A DNA stretch of 64,000 nt. Origin: Clostridia bacterium. GTDB lineage: Bacteria; Bacillota; Clostridia; Christensenellales; Aristaeellaceae. How positions within the stretch are numbered: the stretch's first letter is position 1; the number at the start of each line of letters is the position of its first letter. Positions 1 through 9,533 of this stretch are shown one piece after another. The notes below the pieces were generated by a model. It had not been told where the DNA came from. It worked only from the letters and a program-made list of their open reading frames with translations, and ran no database searches. Where the stretch lies: assembly GCA_017527065.1 (NCBI GenBank), contig JAFXQO010000047.1, forward strand, positions 1 through 64,000. Direction: 5' to 3'. The position numbers and the translations under genes are program-made.

Positions 1-1015
1 GCCTTCTCAGCTGCCCGCACGCGCCTTGTATGTCGTCGCCCATTTCGCGGCGGCGGGTCACGGAGATGTGCCGCTGCTCCAGCCGCTTCATGAAGCGCTC
101 CACCTGGGCCGCCGTGGGGGCCTTGAGCGCGTCGCGCTCCTTCACCTCGTTGAGCGGGATCAGGTTCACATGGCACTGCAGGCCGCGAAGCCTTCTCGCC
201 AGTTCGTCCGCGTGGGCTGGCTCGCAGTTCATGTCGCCCACCAGCGCGTATTCAAAGATGACGCGCCGACCGGTTTTTTCGACGTAATTGCGGCAGGCCG
301 CCAGCACTTCCTCGATGGAATACGCCTTCGCCACGGGCATCAGCTTTCTGCGGATCTCGTCGTTCGGCGCGTGCAGCGACAGGGAAAGCGTCACCGGCAG
401 GCCCTCCTCCGCCAGGCGGTACATATTCGGCACCAGCCCGCAGGTCGAGAGCGAAACGCCGCGCAGCGACATGTTGAGACCCCTTTCGTCGCTCATCAGC
501 CGAAGGAATTTCATCACGTTGTCGTAGTTGTCCAGCGGCTCGCCGCTGCCCATGAGCACCACGTTGCCCACGCGGCCTTCGCCGTTCAGCCGGCGGTTCA
601 CCGCCACGATCTGACCCAGCATTTCCGCCGGCGTGAGCGAGCGCACGCAGCCATCCAGCGTCGATGCGCAGAACGCGCAGCCCATGCGGCAGCCGACCTG
701 CGTCGAAAGGCAGAGGGTGTTGCCGTGATGGTAGCGCATCAGAACACCCTCGATCAGGTTGCCGTCCTCCAGCTCGTAGAGGTATTTCTCCGTGCCGTCC
801 AGCTTCGAGGCGAACGCGTCGCGGATGCGCACCGGATTGGCCGTGGCCGTCGCGGCCAATCGCGCGCGAAAATCCTTCGGCAGGTTGGTCATCTCGTCGA
901 AGGACGCGCCGCGCAGCAGCCATTCGTAAAGCTGTTTGCCCCGGAAGGCCGGACAGCCCTGCGCCTTAAGCCAGTCGGTCAGCTCGGAAAGGTTCATCGA
1001 AAGCAGCTGTTCCAT
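1..1015 (-). CDS. rlmN: 23S rRNA/tRNA adenine-C2 methyltransferase RlmN (3' end cut by window edge)
   Basis: Radical-SAM enzyme that methylates C2 of A2503 in 23S rRNA and of A37 in some tRNAs. Translating the minus strand from the ATG at 1015 gives MEQLLSMNLSEL and, further on, the family's CxxxCxxC cluster motif in the context VGCRMGCAFCAS, which binds the [4Fe-4S] cluster. The frame is open to base 1 and ends in ACGQLRR, which in this family lies close to the C-terminus, so only a few residues should be missing. It starts 3 bp after the rsmB stop, so it is the last gene seen of the housekeeping operon that begins at yicC. The family call is firm; the end is outside the window. Confidence 0.93.
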   Translation of the reverse strand, partial: MEQLLSMNLSELTDWLKAQGCPAFRGKQLYEWLLRGASFDEMTNLPKDFRARLAATATANPVRIRDAFASKLDGTEKYLYELEDGNLIEGVLMRYHHGNTLCLSTQVGCRMGCAFCASTLDGCVRSLTPAEMLGQIVAVNRRLNGEGRVGNVVLMGSGEPLDNYDNVMKFLRLMSDERGLNMSLRGVSLSTCGLVPNMYRLAEEGLPVTLSLSLHAPNDEIRRKLMPVAKAYSIEEVLAACRNYVEKTGRRVIFEYALVGDMNCEPAHADELARRLRGLQCHVNLIPLNEVKERDALKAPTAAQVERFMKRLEQRHISVTRRREMGDDIQGACGQLRR

Positions 1016-1018
1016 CCC

Positions 1019-2503
1019 TTACCTCGCGCGGCGCAGCCGGGCGATGAAGAACCCCTCCATGCCCCTGTCGCGATGGGCCAGCAGCTGGATCATGCCGTTT
1101 TCAAAATGCGGCTTCAGCTTATCGGGCAGCCATTGATCGTCCTCAATCAGTTCAAACTCGGGATGCCGCTCCAGGAACGCGGCGATCTGCCCGCCGTTCT
1201 CTTCCCTGAACAGCGTGCAGGTGGAATACACCAGCGTGCCGCCGGGCTTCACATAGCGGCAGCAGGTATCCAGGAGTTTCTTCTGCTCCGCCACGATGGG
1301 CTCGATCTTCTCGTCCTTCAGGCGGTACTTGAGGTCGGGCTTGCTGGTCATCACGCCCACGCCGGAGCAGGGCGCGTCCAGCAGGACCGCGTCCATCACG
1401 CCCTCGTTTTCCGGGCGGAAGACGGTGGCGTCCGCCTGGATGGGGCGGATGTTGTAAAGCCGCAGCCGCATGGCGGTCTTTCTGATGAGCTCCACCCGAT
1501 GGTCGTGCAGCTCGTAGGCGTACACGCGGCCGGAGCCGCGCATCATTTCGGCCATGAGCGCCGTCTTGCCGCCCGGCGCGGCGCAGGCGTCGATAATGTT
1601 CATGCCCGGCTTTGCGCCGACGGCCAGCGCCGCCAGCATGGAGCTTTCCGACTGAACGCTGAACAGGCCGCGCCGGTAGTCCGGGTCGGAGGGCAGATCG
1701 CCCGCGCCGATCACATGCCAGCTGTGGGGCACGGTGCCCGGCATGAAGTGCCAGCCGCGGGCGTCCATCAGCTTTTCAAAGGCTTCGTCGTCGATCTCGT
1801 TCAGGTTCGGGCGCACGGTCTCCCAGTGCTCCGAGGGCTTGTAGGACACGATTTGCTCCGCCGTGTCCGCGCCGTAATCCTGAACCAGCCGCGCCACCAT
1901 GGTCTCCGGCAGCGAGTGCATGATGGAGAGGTAGCGGACTGGGTTGGCCTCCCGGTCAGGCCGCTTCAATTCGCCCGCGTCCCGCGCGCGGATGAGGTTG
2001 CGCAGCGCGCCGTTCACCATGGGCGCGTACTGGGGCCGGTTGAGAGATCGGACCTGGCTGACCGCCTGATCGACCGCCGCGTAATCCGGCACGCGATCCA
2101 TATACAGGATCTGCGCCGCGGCGATGTGCAGTATCTCGCGGATGACCTTCTCCTCCGGCATGTACTCGATGAACTGCGCCAGCAGGTAGTCGATGTACAT
2201 GCGGTTTTCCAGCGCGGTATAGAAGATGTTCGTCGCCAGCCGCTTGTCCTCCGGCGACAGATCGGCCGCCCGCAGGCGCTTGTCCAAAGCGAGGTTGCCG
2301 TAGGCGTCCGTGATGGTCACGTCGCACAGCGCGCTCAGCGCCAGCTTGCGCGCGTCCATGCTCTTCGGCGCGGCGGGCTTGCGATCCCCGCCGGGCCTGC
2401 CCGGAACGGCGCGCCGGCCCTGGCCGGGCTTTCCCTCGCCCGCGGGGCGGCTGGCCGTGTTGCGCCGTCCGTTTGAATGATTGTTGAAGCGCTGATCGCC
2501 CAT
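1019..2503 (-). CDS. rsmB: 16S rRNA m5C967 methyltransferase RsmB
   Basis: Methylates C5 of C967 in 16S rRNA using SAM. The 494-residue product has an N-terminal NusB-like RNA-binding helical domain (about residues 50-185) and a C-terminal Rossmann methyltransferase domain. Visible motifs are the SAM loop DACAAPGGKT (305-314), DAPCSG with Cys379, and STCT with Cys429; the two cysteines are the catalytic pair of m5C RNA methyltransferases. The first 48 residues are a Gly/Arg/Pro-rich, basic, low-complexity tail not usual for RsmB; either it is an RNA-binding extension or translation starts later, at MDARKLAL. It directly abuts fmt upstream and rlmN downstream, indicating one transcript. Confidence 0.95.
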   Translation of the reverse strand: MGDQRFNNHSNGRRNTASRPAGEGKPGQGRRAVPGRPGGDRKPAAPKSMDARKLALSALCDVTITDAYGNLALDKRLRAADLSPEDKRLATNIFYTALENRMYIDYLLAQFIEYMPEEKVIREILHIAAAQILYMDRVPDYAAVDQAVSQVRSLNRPQYAPMVNGALRNLIRARDAGELKRPDREANPVRYLSIMHSLPETMVARLVQDYGADTAEQIVSYKPSEHWETVRPNLNEIDDEAFEKLMDARGWHFMPGTVPHSWHVIGAGDLPSDPDYRRGLFSVQSESSMLAALAVGAKPGMNIIDACAAPGGKTALMAEMMRGSGRVYAYELHDHRVELIRKTAMRLRLYNIRPIQADATVFRPENEGVMDAVLLDAPCSGVGVMTSKPDLKYRLKDEKIEPIVAEQKKLLDTCCRYVKPGGTLVYSTCTLFREENGGQIAAFLERHPEFELIEDDQWLPDKLKPHFENGMIQLLAHRDRGMEGFFIARLRRAR

Positions 2504-3451
2504 CTATTCTCTCTCCCTGCTGAATATCGTCCCGACGGGCAGAGGCTTGCCCATCAGATAGGCCTTTGCGTTCATCCTTTTGGAGCCGGGGGCCTGCATT
2601 TCGAGCACCTCCAGCGCGCCCTCGCCGCAGGCGATGAACAGGCCCTTCTTCGCCGAGGCCTCGATCACCTCGCCGGGCCTGCCCTGCCCCGCGTCCCCCG
2701 CTGCCCGCGCCAGCCACAGCTTCATCGCGCCGCCGTCCGGCAGGTAGGTGAAGGTGCCCGGCCAGGGGTTGAAACCCCGCACGCGGCAGGCGATGGCTTC
2801 CGCGCTCATGGTCCAGTCGATCAGCCCGTCCTCCCGGCTGAGCATGGGCTGGTGGCTCATCTTCGCCTCGTCCTGCTTCACCCGAGGGCAGTTCCCCGCC
2901 TCGATGCGGCGGATCGTCTCGATGAGCAGCGCCGCGCCCATCTCGCTCAGCCGCGCGGTGAGCTCGCCCGCCGTCTCCAGCTCGCCGATCTCCGTCTCGA
3001 CGGAGAGCGCCATGTCGCCGGTGTCGATGCCCGCGTCGGTGAACATCGTCGTCACGCCGGCTTTCTTCTCGCCCAGGGCGATGCACCAGTTGATCGGGGC
3101 CGCGCCGCGGTAAGCGGGCAGCAGCGAGGCGTGTACGTTCAGCGTGCCCAGGGGCGGGATGTCCAGGATGCGCTGGGAGAGGATCTGGCCGAAGGCCGCC
3201 GTCACCACCAGGTCGGGCTTCAGCGCCTCCAGCGCCTCGCGCCCCTCGCGGCGGCGAATCTTCTCAAACTGAAACACCGGCACGCCCTTTTCCAGCGCAA
3301 GCTGCTTGACCGGGCAAGCGGCGAGCTTGTTGCCGCGCCCGGCGGGCCTGTCCGGCTGCGTGAACGCGCCGGCGACCTCATAGCCCGCGTCGATGAGCGC
3401 CCGCAGGGAGGGCACGGCGAATTCCGGCGTTCCCATAAAGACGATCCTCAA
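2504..3451 (-). CDS. fmt: Methionyl-tRNA formyltransferase
   Basis: Transfers a formyl group from 10-formyl-THF to Met-tRNAfMet for translation initiation. The 315-residue protein begins MRIVFMGTPEFAVPSL, the standard start of the family, and carries the catalytic stretch HASLLPAYRGAAPI (107-120) and the DAGIDTGDM loop (139-147). The C-terminal OB-like tRNA-binding domain contains RVRGFNPWPGTFTYL. The stop codon abuts the rsmB start and the gene lies 1 bp after def, so def-fmt-rsmB are almost certainly co-translated. This def-fmt pairing is the common bacterial arrangement for the formylation/deformylation cycle. Confidence 0.97.
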   Translation of the reverse strand: MRIVFMGTPEFAVPSLRALIDAGYEVAGAFTQPDRPAGRGNKLAACPVKQLALEKGVPVFQFEKIRRREGREALEALKPDLVVTAAFGQILSQRILDIPPLGTLNVHASLLPAYRGAAPINWCIALGEKKAGVTTMFTDAGIDTGDMALSVETEIGELETAGELTARLSEMGAALLIETIRRIEAGNCPRVKQDEAKMSHQPMLSREDGLIDWTMSAEAIACRVRGFNPWPGTFTYLPDGGAMKLWLARAAGDAGQGRPGEVIEASAKKGLFIACGEGALEVLEMQAPGSKRMNAKAYLMGKPLPVGTIFSRERE

Positions 3452-3452
3452 A

Positions 3453-3938
3453 TCACTTGCCCTCCTCGCTGTCCTTCATCATCTGCTCGGTCACGTCCTC
3501 GATCATCTTGTCCACATAGACCACGCCGTCCAGATGATCCAGCTCGTGGCATACCGCGCGGGCAAAGAAGCCCTCGGCAGTGAACTCGATCTGGCGGCCC
3601 TTGCGGTCCAGCGCGCGCACGACCACCTTCGTGGGGCGCTCCACCGTGCCGCGGCGGCCGGGCACGCTGAGGCAGCCCTCCGCGCCGACCTCCGCGCCCT
3701 CGGAGGCAATGATTTCCGGATTGATGAGCTCCACCAGCCCGTCGCCCACGTCGATCACCACGATCCGCCGCAGGATGCCCACCTGCGGCGCGGCCAGGCC
3801 CACACCCTCCGCGGCGTACATCGTCTCAGTCATATCCTTCAAAAGCGCCTGCGTGCGCCTGTCGATCAGCTTGACCGGATGCGCCTTCTTGCGCAGCACG
3901 TCGTTCTCCCCCAGCTTCACGATTTTCAAAACCGCCAT
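3453..3938 (-). CDS. def: Peptide deformylase
   Basis: Metalloenzyme that removes the N-formyl group from new polypeptides. All three family motifs are present in the 161-residue product: motif 1 GVGLAAPQVG (45-54), motif 2 EGCLS (87-91, with metal ligand Cys89), and motif 3 HELDH (131-135), supplying two His ligands and the catalytic Glu. Length and motif spacing match type I deformylases. It sits between priA and fmt in the operon with a 28-bp gap to priA. Confidence 0.97.
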   Translation of the reverse strand: MAVLKIVKLGENDVLRKKAHPVKLIDRRTQALLKDMTETMYAAEGVGLAAPQVGILRRIVVIDVGDGLVELINPEIIASEGAEVGAEGCLSVPGRRGTVERPTKVVVRALDRKGRQIEFTAEGFFARAVCHELDHLDGVVYVDKMIEDVTEQMMKDSEEGK

Positions 3939-3966
3939 GCTCCCCTATCTCCTTTCATCGCGGTGT

Positions 3967-6207
3967 TCACAGCATCGCGTTCGGATTGACCTCCAGCTCC
4001 ACCCGCGCGCCCTCGAACTCCAGCCGCTCCAGCGCCTCCATCTGAGAAATCACTTCGTCCGCGCTCGGCCGCGCGTACATCTTTATAAACACCTGCCAGC
4101 GCGCCTCGCCCCGCAGCGTCTTGAGGGGCGCTTCCAGCGCGCGCATCTGAACGACATCACGCCGCCAATCGGGACGGCTGTCAAGCAATTCGTTAAACCG
4201 GGCCTCCAGGTCCAGCGCCGCGGCCCGGGCCGTTTCCTCGCTCTTTGAGGACACCAGCAGCCGCGCCAGCACCGTGAAGGGCGGATACAGCCCCCGACGG
4301 CGCATGGTGACCTCTTTAAAGTAGAAGGCGCGGTAGTCCTGCTTCGCGGCCAGCTCGATGCCGTAATGCTCCGGGTCGTAGGTCTGCAATATGACCTTGC
4401 CGGGATACTCCGCCCGGCCCGCGCGCCCGGCCACCTGGGTGATGAGCTGGAAAGTGCGCTCCACGCTCCGGTAATCCGGCACGTGCAGCGACAGATCTGC
4501 CGCCACGACGCCCACCAGCGTCACGTTCGGGAAGTCCAGTCCCTTGGCGATCATCTGGGTGCCGACGAGCACCTGGGCCTCGCCCCGTCGGAACGCGCTG
4601 AGGATCGTCTCATGCGCGTCCTTCGCGCCGGTGGTGTCCACGTCCATGCGCAGCGTCTTCGCTTGGGGGAAGAGCGATCTGACCTCCTCCTCCACCTTCT
4701 GCGTGCCCGTGCCGAAGTACTTGATGAACCGGCTGCCGCACTGGGGGCACAGCTTCGGCGGCAGGCGCATGTCGCCGCAGTAATGGCAGTGCAGCATGCC
4801 GTCCGCCTGGTGATAGGTCATGGACACGTCGCACTGGTTGCAGCGCTCCACATAGCCGCACGCGCGGCAGGAGACGAACGTCGAATAGCCCCGCCGGTTG
4901 ATGAACAGTATGGCCTGTCGCCCCGCGTCAAGGGTCTCCTGCATGGCGCTCATCAGCGCCGCGCTGAAGATGGACTTATTGCCCCGAACCAGCTCGTCGC
5001 GCATGTCGACCACCTGCACCTCGGGGAGCGCGCGTCCCTTCACGCGCTCGTTCATCTCAATGAGCTCCAGCCGATTAACCGGCTTCACGCCCGGCATGGC
5101 GCGCATGTAGGTGGCGATGGAAGGCGTCGCGCTGCCCAGTATCAGCGCCGCGCCGTGGCGGTCGGCCCGCCAGCGGGCCACCTCCCGGGCGTCGTAGCGG
5201 GGGCGCTTATCGGAAATGTAGCTCGACTCGTGCTCCTCGTCCACGATGACGACGCCGATCCTCTCCAGCGGCGCGAACACCGCCGAGCGCGCCCCGATGA
5301 CCACCTTCGCCTCGCCCGAACGGATGCGCCGCCATTCGTCGAAACGCTCCCCCGCGGACAGCCGCGAATGCAGCACCGCCGCGTCGCCCCCAAAGCGCCG
5401 GCGGAACCAGTCCACCATCTGCGGCGTAAGGGAGATCTCCGGCACCAGAATGATGGCCCCGCGGCCGGAGGCCAGGGCCTGGCGGATGACGCGGATGTAC
5501 ACCTCCGTCTTGCCGCTGCCGGTCACCCCGTGCAGCAGAAACCGCCCGCCGCCGTTCTCCAGCGCCGCGCCGATGCGCTCCACCGCCGCCTTCTGCGCGG
5601 GCATCAGCTCCGGATCAGGCGCGAGGCCGCCCTCCAGCGCCGCGTAGGGCGTGCGGCGCACGCCGCTCTCCGTGATCCCGATGAGACCCATTTCGGCCAG
5701 CTTTTTCGCCGCGCCGGGGGCCACCGAGTTCAGAAAAGGCACGGGCTTGGGCCCCTCCGCCAGCAGCCGCAGGACCTCCTGCCGCTTCGGCGCGCGCGCG
5801 TTCGCCGCCATCGCCGCTTCCAGCGCCTCGCCTTTTACCAGCAGCGCCGCCATGTCCACCGTCTTTTCCCGCACGCGGCCGCCCCGCATCTGGGCGGGAA
5901 TCATCTGCCGCAGGCCGTCCACAAGGTTGCAGTGGTAGCGCTTCTTCATCCACTGAGCCAGCTCGATCAGCTCCGGCAGCACGGCGGGATAATCCTCCAG
6001 AACGCGAAGGACCGGCCGGATGACTTTTTCATCCAGCTCGGTCTTGTCGCGGATGTCTATGACAAAGCCCTCCAGGCTTTTTGTGCGGAACGGGACCTCG
6101 ACCCGCTGGCCGGGCGTCAGGCGCATGCCCTCCGGGACGCGGTAGGTGAAGAGCCGGTCGACCTGCTCGCTGGAGAGATCGACGATGACCTCGGCGTATT
6201 CCGTCAT
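3967..6207 (-). CDS. priA: Primosomal replication restart helicase PriA
   Basis: Recognises stalled or recombined forks and loads the replicative helicase. The 746-residue protein has an N-terminal 3'-end-binding domain (1-105), a winged-helix section, then superfamily 2 helicase lobes: Walker A GVTGSGKT (227-234), DEEH box (323-326), and the paired zinc-binding cysteine clusters around residues 440-490 (CRACGYVERCNQC, then CHYCGDM and CPQCGS). Motif VI QVAGRAGRAEYPG is also present. Its ATG overlaps the coaBC stop codon by 4 bp (ATGA), indicating translational coupling. Confidence 0.96.
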   Translation of the reverse strand: MTEYAEVIVDLSSEQVDRLFTYRVPEGMRLTPGQRVEVPFRTKSLEGFVIDIRDKTELDEKVIRPVLRVLEDYPAVLPELIELAQWMKKRYHCNLVDGLRQMIPAQMRGGRVREKTVDMAALLVKGEALEAAMAANARAPKRQEVLRLLAEGPKPVPFLNSVAPGAAKKLAEMGLIGITESGVRRTPYAALEGGLAPDPELMPAQKAAVERIGAALENGGGRFLLHGVTGSGKTEVYIRVIRQALASGRGAIILVPEISLTPQMVDWFRRRFGGDAAVLHSRLSAGERFDEWRRIRSGEAKVVIGARSAVFAPLERIGVVIVDEEHESSYISDKRPRYDAREVARWRADRHGAALILGSATPSIATYMRAMPGVKPVNRLELIEMNERVKGRALPEVQVVDMRDELVRGNKSIFSAALMSAMQETLDAGRQAILFINRRGYSTFVSCRACGYVERCNQCDVSMTYHQADGMLHCHYCGDMRLPPKLCPQCGSRFIKYFGTGTQKVEEEVRSLFPQAKTLRMDVDTTGAKDAHETILSAFRRGEAQVLVGTQMIAKGLDFPNVTLVGVVAADLSLHVPDYRSVERTFQLITQVAGRAGRAEYPGKVILQTYDPEHYGIELAAKQDYRAFYFKEVTMRRRGLYPPFTVLARLLVSSKSEETARAAALDLEARFNELLDSRPDWRRDVVQMRALEAPLKTLRGEARWQVFIKMYARPSADEVISQMEALERLEFEGARVELEVNPNAML

Positions 6208-7394
6208 GCGCGCATCAGCTCCAGCACCCGGTCCAGAATGGCGTCCGCCACGTCGCGCTTGCTCATCAGCGGGAGCGAACGCTTGTCTTCGCGGGTGATA
6301 AGCGTGACGCAGTTGGTGTTCACGCCGAAGCCCGCGCCGGGCATGGTCACGTCGTTGGCCACCACCATGTCGGCGTTCTTCTTCGCCAGCTTCTTTTCCG
6401 CGTTGTCTATGAGGTCGTCCGTCTCCGCGGCGAAGGCCACGAGAATCTGCCCTTCCCGCTTGTCGCGGCCCAGCTGCGCGGCGATATCCGGGTTGGCCGC
6501 CAGCTCCAGCGCCATGCCGCCGCCGTCCTTCTTGATCTTGTGGGCAGACGCCGCCGCAGGCCTGAAATCCGCCGGCGCGGCTGCCTGTATCACAATGTCG
6601 GCCTCTTTCGCCCGGGAGGTCACCGCGTCGAAAAGTTCCAGCGTGGAGGTGATGTCCACCCGCTCCACGCCCTTGGGCGTGTTCAGCGAGACGGGCCCGG
6701 ACACCAGCGTCACCTGAGCGCCCCGCGCCGCCGCGGCCTCCGCCACGGCAAAGCCCATCTTCCCTGTGGACCGGTTCGAGAGGAAGCGCACCGGATCGAG
6801 CATCTCGCGGGTGGGCCCGGCCGTGACCAGCACGCGCCTGCCCTCCAGGTCGCGCCGGGGGCAGAGCAGCTCGCAGACGCGCTTCACGACGGCCTCCGGC
6901 TCGCTCATGCGGCCGATGTCCACGTCGCCGCAGGCGAGGACGCCGCTCTCCGGCCCCACGAACTGAACGCCTCTCGCGCGCAGGGTCTCAAGATTAGCCT
7001 GCGTGGCAGGGCTTCGGTACATGGCGCTGTTCATCGCCGGGGCGAGAAGCGTGGGCGACGTGACCGCCATGGCCGTGGTGGAAAGCAGGTCGTCCGCGAT
7101 GCCGCAGGCGATCTTGCCGATGATGTTGGCCGTGGCCGGGGCGACGAGGAACAGATTGGCCGACTTCGCCAGCGAAATGTGCTCGATCTCGAAGGCGCGC
7201 TCGAAGGAGCTCACGTAGGTCTGGTTGCCCGAAAGCGTCTCAAACGTGAGCGGCGCCACGAAGCGGCAGGCGTTTTCCGTCATGACGACGCGCACGTTCG
7301 CGCCCAGCTTTTTCAGCCGGCTCACAATCTCGCAGGCCTTGTAGGCCGCGATGCCGCCCGTCACGCCCAATACGACGCACTTTCCTTCCAGCAT
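6204..7394 (-). CDS. coaBC: Bifunctional phosphopantothenoylcysteine decarboxylase / phosphopantothenate-cysteine ligase
   Basis: Carries out two consecutive steps of coenzyme A synthesis. The N-terminal flavoprotein half begins MLEGKCVVLGVTGGIAAYK and has the FMN-binding PATANIIGKIACGIADD region and the MNSAMY loop; the CoaB half starts near RVLVTAGPTREMLDPVRFL and carries SNRSTGKMG. I place the start at 7394, 13 codons inside the longest open frame, because this ATG has a good GGGAG ribosome-binding site and gives the family N-terminus; the product is then 396 residues. It overlaps priA by 4 bp. Confidence 0.95.
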   Translation of the reverse strand: MLEGKCVVLGVTGGIAAYKACEIVSRLKKLGANVRVVMTENACRFVAPLTFETLSGNQTYVSSFERAFEIEHISLAKSANLFLVAPATANIIGKIACGIADDLLSTTAMAVTSPTLLAPAMNSAMYRSPATQANLETLRARGVQFVGPESGVLACGDVDIGRMSEPEAVVKRVCELLCPRRDLEGRRVLVTAGPTREMLDPVRFLSNRSTGKMGFAVAEAAAARGAQVTLVSGPVSLNTPKGVERVDITSTLELFDAVTSRAKEADIVIQAAAPADFRPAAASAHKIKKDGGGMALELAANPDIAAQLGRDKREGQILVAFAAETDDLIDNAEKKLAKKNADMVVANDVTMPGAGFGVNTNCVTLITREDKRSLPLMSKRDVADAILDRVLELMRA

Positions 7395-7438
7395 GTTCCC
7401 TTCTCCCTTCCCCGAAAACCCGGATGCCCGCATCGCCG

Positions 7439-7693
7439 TTACGGCTGCGCCTCGCTCTCCTTATCGCCGCCTTCCATTTCGGGCGCGGACGCGCTGTCGG
7501 CGCGGGTGTAAGTGATGAGGCCGCGGTTGATCTCGTCGATGGCGATGACCAGCGGCTTGGTGTCCTTGGGAACGACCAGCGGCTGCGCGCCGCCGACCAG
7601 CTCCCGCGCGCGCTTGGCCGCTTCCACAGCCAGCGTGTAGCGGCAGTCAACCTTGGAGAGCAGTTCGCCGATGGGGGGATTGATCATGGGCAT
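7439..7693 (-). CDS. rpoZ: RNA polymerase omega subunit
   Basis: Small subunit that helps fold and stabilise the beta' subunit of RNA polymerase. The 84-residue protein has the family pattern: [20 protein letters not shown], then [11 protein letters not shown], then [14 protein letters not shown]. The acidic tail ([12 protein letters not shown]) is typical of clostridial omegas. Position between gmk and coaBC is the classic Firmicutes order. Start could be this ATG or the one two codons later (MINPP). Confidence 0.93.
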   Translation of the reverse strand: MPMINPPIGELLSKVDCRYTLAVEAAKRARELVGGAQPLVVPKDTKPLVIAIDEINRGLITYTRADSASAPEMEGGDKESEAQP

Positions 7694-7694
7694 A

Positions 7695-8330
7695 TCACTT
7701 TACCTCCTGCATAGAGCGTTTGAAATCGTCCAGTAATCTCTTGTTGGCGCGGGCGCTCCGGCGGCTCGTGCGGATGATGCCCGCCACGGCCTCCACCGCC
7801 TCATCCAGGTCGTCGTTGACCACGATATAGTCGTAGGCGTAGGCGAAGGCCAGCTGGCCCGCGGCGTCCGAGAGGCGCTTTTCGATCTGTTCGGGCGTCT
7901 CGGACCGGCGGCCCTCCAGCCGCCGCCTGAGTTCCTCGTAGGAGGGCGGCAGGATGAAGATCAGCACGGCCTCCGGGTCGGCCGCCTTCACCTGCAGGGC
8001 CCCCTGCATTTCAATTTCCAGAATGACGTCGTTTCCCGCGTCCTTTTGCTGCTCCACAAAGCTGCGCGAGGTGCCGTAGAAACTGTTGTGGACGCTGGCG
8101 TATTCGTAGAAGTCGCCCTCTTCAATCATCTGCCGGAAGCGCTCCGGCGTAATGAAATGATACTGGACGCCGTCCTGTTCCATGCCGCCGTCCTTGAGCC
8201 TGCGCGGCGCGCGGGTGGCGCAGGAGACGGACAGCGCCAGGCCGTCCATTTCCTTCACGAGCCGATCGCAAATCGTTCCCTTGCCCACGCCCGACGGGCC
8301 GGAGACCACAAACGTCATTTTCCTGTGCAT
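7695..8330 (-). CDS. gmk: Guanylate kinase
   Basis: Phosphorylates GMP to GDP. The 211-residue product has the P-loop [10 protein letters not shown] near the N-terminus, the GMP-binding segment SCATRAPR...[21 protein letters not shown], and the lid [18 protein letters not shown]. It lies 1 bp upstream of rpoZ and 6 bp downstream of remA, in the conserved Firmicutes cluster yicC-remA-gmk-rpoZ. An internal ATG four codons in ([10 protein letters not shown]) is an alternative start. Confidence 0.96.
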   Translation of the reverse strand: MHRKMTFVVSGPSGVGKGTICDRLVKEMDGLALSVSCATRAPRRLKDGGMEQDGVQYHFITPERFRQMIEEGDFYEYASVHNSFYGTSRSFVEQQKDAGNDVILEIEMQGALQVKAADPEAVLIFILPPSYEELRRRLEGRRSETPEQIEKRLSDAAGQLAFAYAYDYIVVNDDLDEAVEAVAGIIRTSRRSARANKRLLDDFKRSMQEVK

Positions 8331-8336
8331 GGCCGG

Positions 8337-8609
8337 TTAAGCCTCCTCTTCCTCTTCCGTTATGGATTCGCGCGCTTTCAGGCGGTGCGCGATCGTCTCC
8401 GGCTGCACGGCCGAGAGCACGACATGCCCGCTGTCCGTGACCAGCACGGCGCGCGTCCTTCTTCCGCAGGTGGCGTCGATCAGGAGGCCGCGTTCCCGCG
8501 CGTCCTGAACCATCCGCTTCACGGGGGCCGCTTCCGGACCCACGATGGCGATGATCCGGCCGGCGGAGACAATGTTGCCAAATCCGATGTTGACCAGCTT
8601 GAACGGCAC
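8337..8609 (-). CDS. remA: RemA/DUF370 family DNA-binding regulator
   Basis: In Bacillus subtilis RemA is a ring-forming DNA-binding protein that activates biofilm matrix and osmoprotection genes; in other Firmicutes the targets are less clear. The 90-residue sequence shows the family features: [21 protein letters not shown] at the start (two glycines around FGN), [35 protein letters not shown], and an acidic tail. It is embedded between yicC and gmk, its usual place. What it controls here cannot be read from the sequence. Confidence 0.93.
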   Translation of the reverse strand: MPFKLVNIGFGNIVSAGRIIAIVGPEAAPVKRMVQDARERGLLIDATCGRRTRAVLVTDSGHVVLSAVQPETIAHRLKARESITEEEEEA

Positions 8610-8627
8610 GCCGACACCTCCCGTCCT

Positions 8628-9503
8628 TTACTCCACGTTCTGAACCTGCTCGCGGATCTTCTCGATCTCCGCCTTCGCCTCCACCACGAGGTTCGTGATG
8701 GGCACGTCCTGCGATTTCGAGGAGATCGTGTTGACCTCGCGGTTCAGCTCCTGTACGATGAAATCCAGCTTGCGGCCCGCCGGCTCGGCCTGGGTCAGGA
8801 AACCGCGAATCTGCTGGAAATGGCTGTGCAGGCGCACCGTCTCCTCGGCGATGGCGCTGCGGTCCGCCATGAGCGCCACTTCCTGCAGGAGCCGCTGCTC
8901 GTCCACCGCGGCCCCGCTCAGGAGCTCCCGAACGCGCGCATCCAGCTTCTGCCGGTATTCCAGAACCGTCTGGGGATAGCGCTCCTCAATGGCCTCGGTC
9001 ATCTTTTCCAGGCGATTCACGCGCTCGTCGATATCCGCGCGGAGCGCCTCGCCCTCCTGGGCGCGCATGCGGCGCATCTGGCCAAGGGCCTCGGCAAGCG
9101 CCTCCTCGACCAAAGCCCTCAGCGCCTCCTGATCCTCCTCCGCCTCGGCCACCGCCATGACGTCCGGCAGGCGGGCCGCCACGGACAGCGTGCGGTCGTC
9201 GCGCAGGCCCGTGGTCTCGCCGATGCGGTCGAAGGCCGCCATGTACGCCTTCAGAAGCGCCTCGTCCACCTGAACGAGCTTTGAATCGTCGCGCATGTTG
9301 CGGTAGGTCGCGAACACGTCCACATGCCCGCGCGACAGCGCCGCGCCGATCTGGCGGCGCATGGCGTCCTCCATGAAGCCGAAGGAGCGCGGCATGCGGA
9401 ACGAAATATCCAAAAAGCGGTGATTGACTGACTTGAGCTCGATGGTCAGCGCCCGCCCGTCGCGCTCGACGGCGGCGCGGCCATAGCCCGTCATGCTGTA
9501 CAT
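8628..9503 (-). CDS. yicC: YicC/YloC family endoribonuclease
   Basis: YicC-type proteins are reported as endoribonucleases acting on small RNAs or mRNA. The product begins MYSMTGYGRA, the hallmark of the family, and ends in the conserved DUF1732 segment (FIVQELNREVNTISSKSQD, VEAKAEIEKIREQVQNVE). I start at 9503 rather than further upstream because GGAGG lies 8-9 bases before this ATG and the resulting 291 residues match the family length. It is the first gene of the ten-gene minus-strand housekeeping operon, just downstream of the promoter at 9534-9542. Confidence 0.92.
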   Translation of the reverse strand: MYSMTGYGRAAVERDGRALTIELKSVNHRFLDISFRMPRSFGFMEDAMRRQIGAALSRGHVDVFATYRNMRDDSKLVQVDEALLKAYMAAFDRIGETTGLRDDRTLSVAARLPDVMAVAEAEEDQEALRALVEEALAEALGQMRRMRAQEGEALRADIDERVNRLEKMTEAIEERYPQTVLEYRQKLDARVRELLSGAAVDEQRLLQEVALMADRSAIAEETVRLHSHFQQIRGFLTQAEPAGRKLDFIVQELNREVNTISSKSQDVPITNLVVEAKAEIEKIREQVQNVE

Positions 9504-9533
9504 CGTCCATTCCTCCCCAACAGGATTCATATT

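Noticed and set aside
26..2476. A very long open frame on the plus strand, rich in His, Arg, Val and Ala
   Set aside because: It lies opposite rlmN and rsmB, which have clear family motifs. In DNA this GC-rich the antisense third-position bias leaves long stop-free frames; the same holds for the plus frames at 4366-6717, 11588-13978 and 53262-55031.
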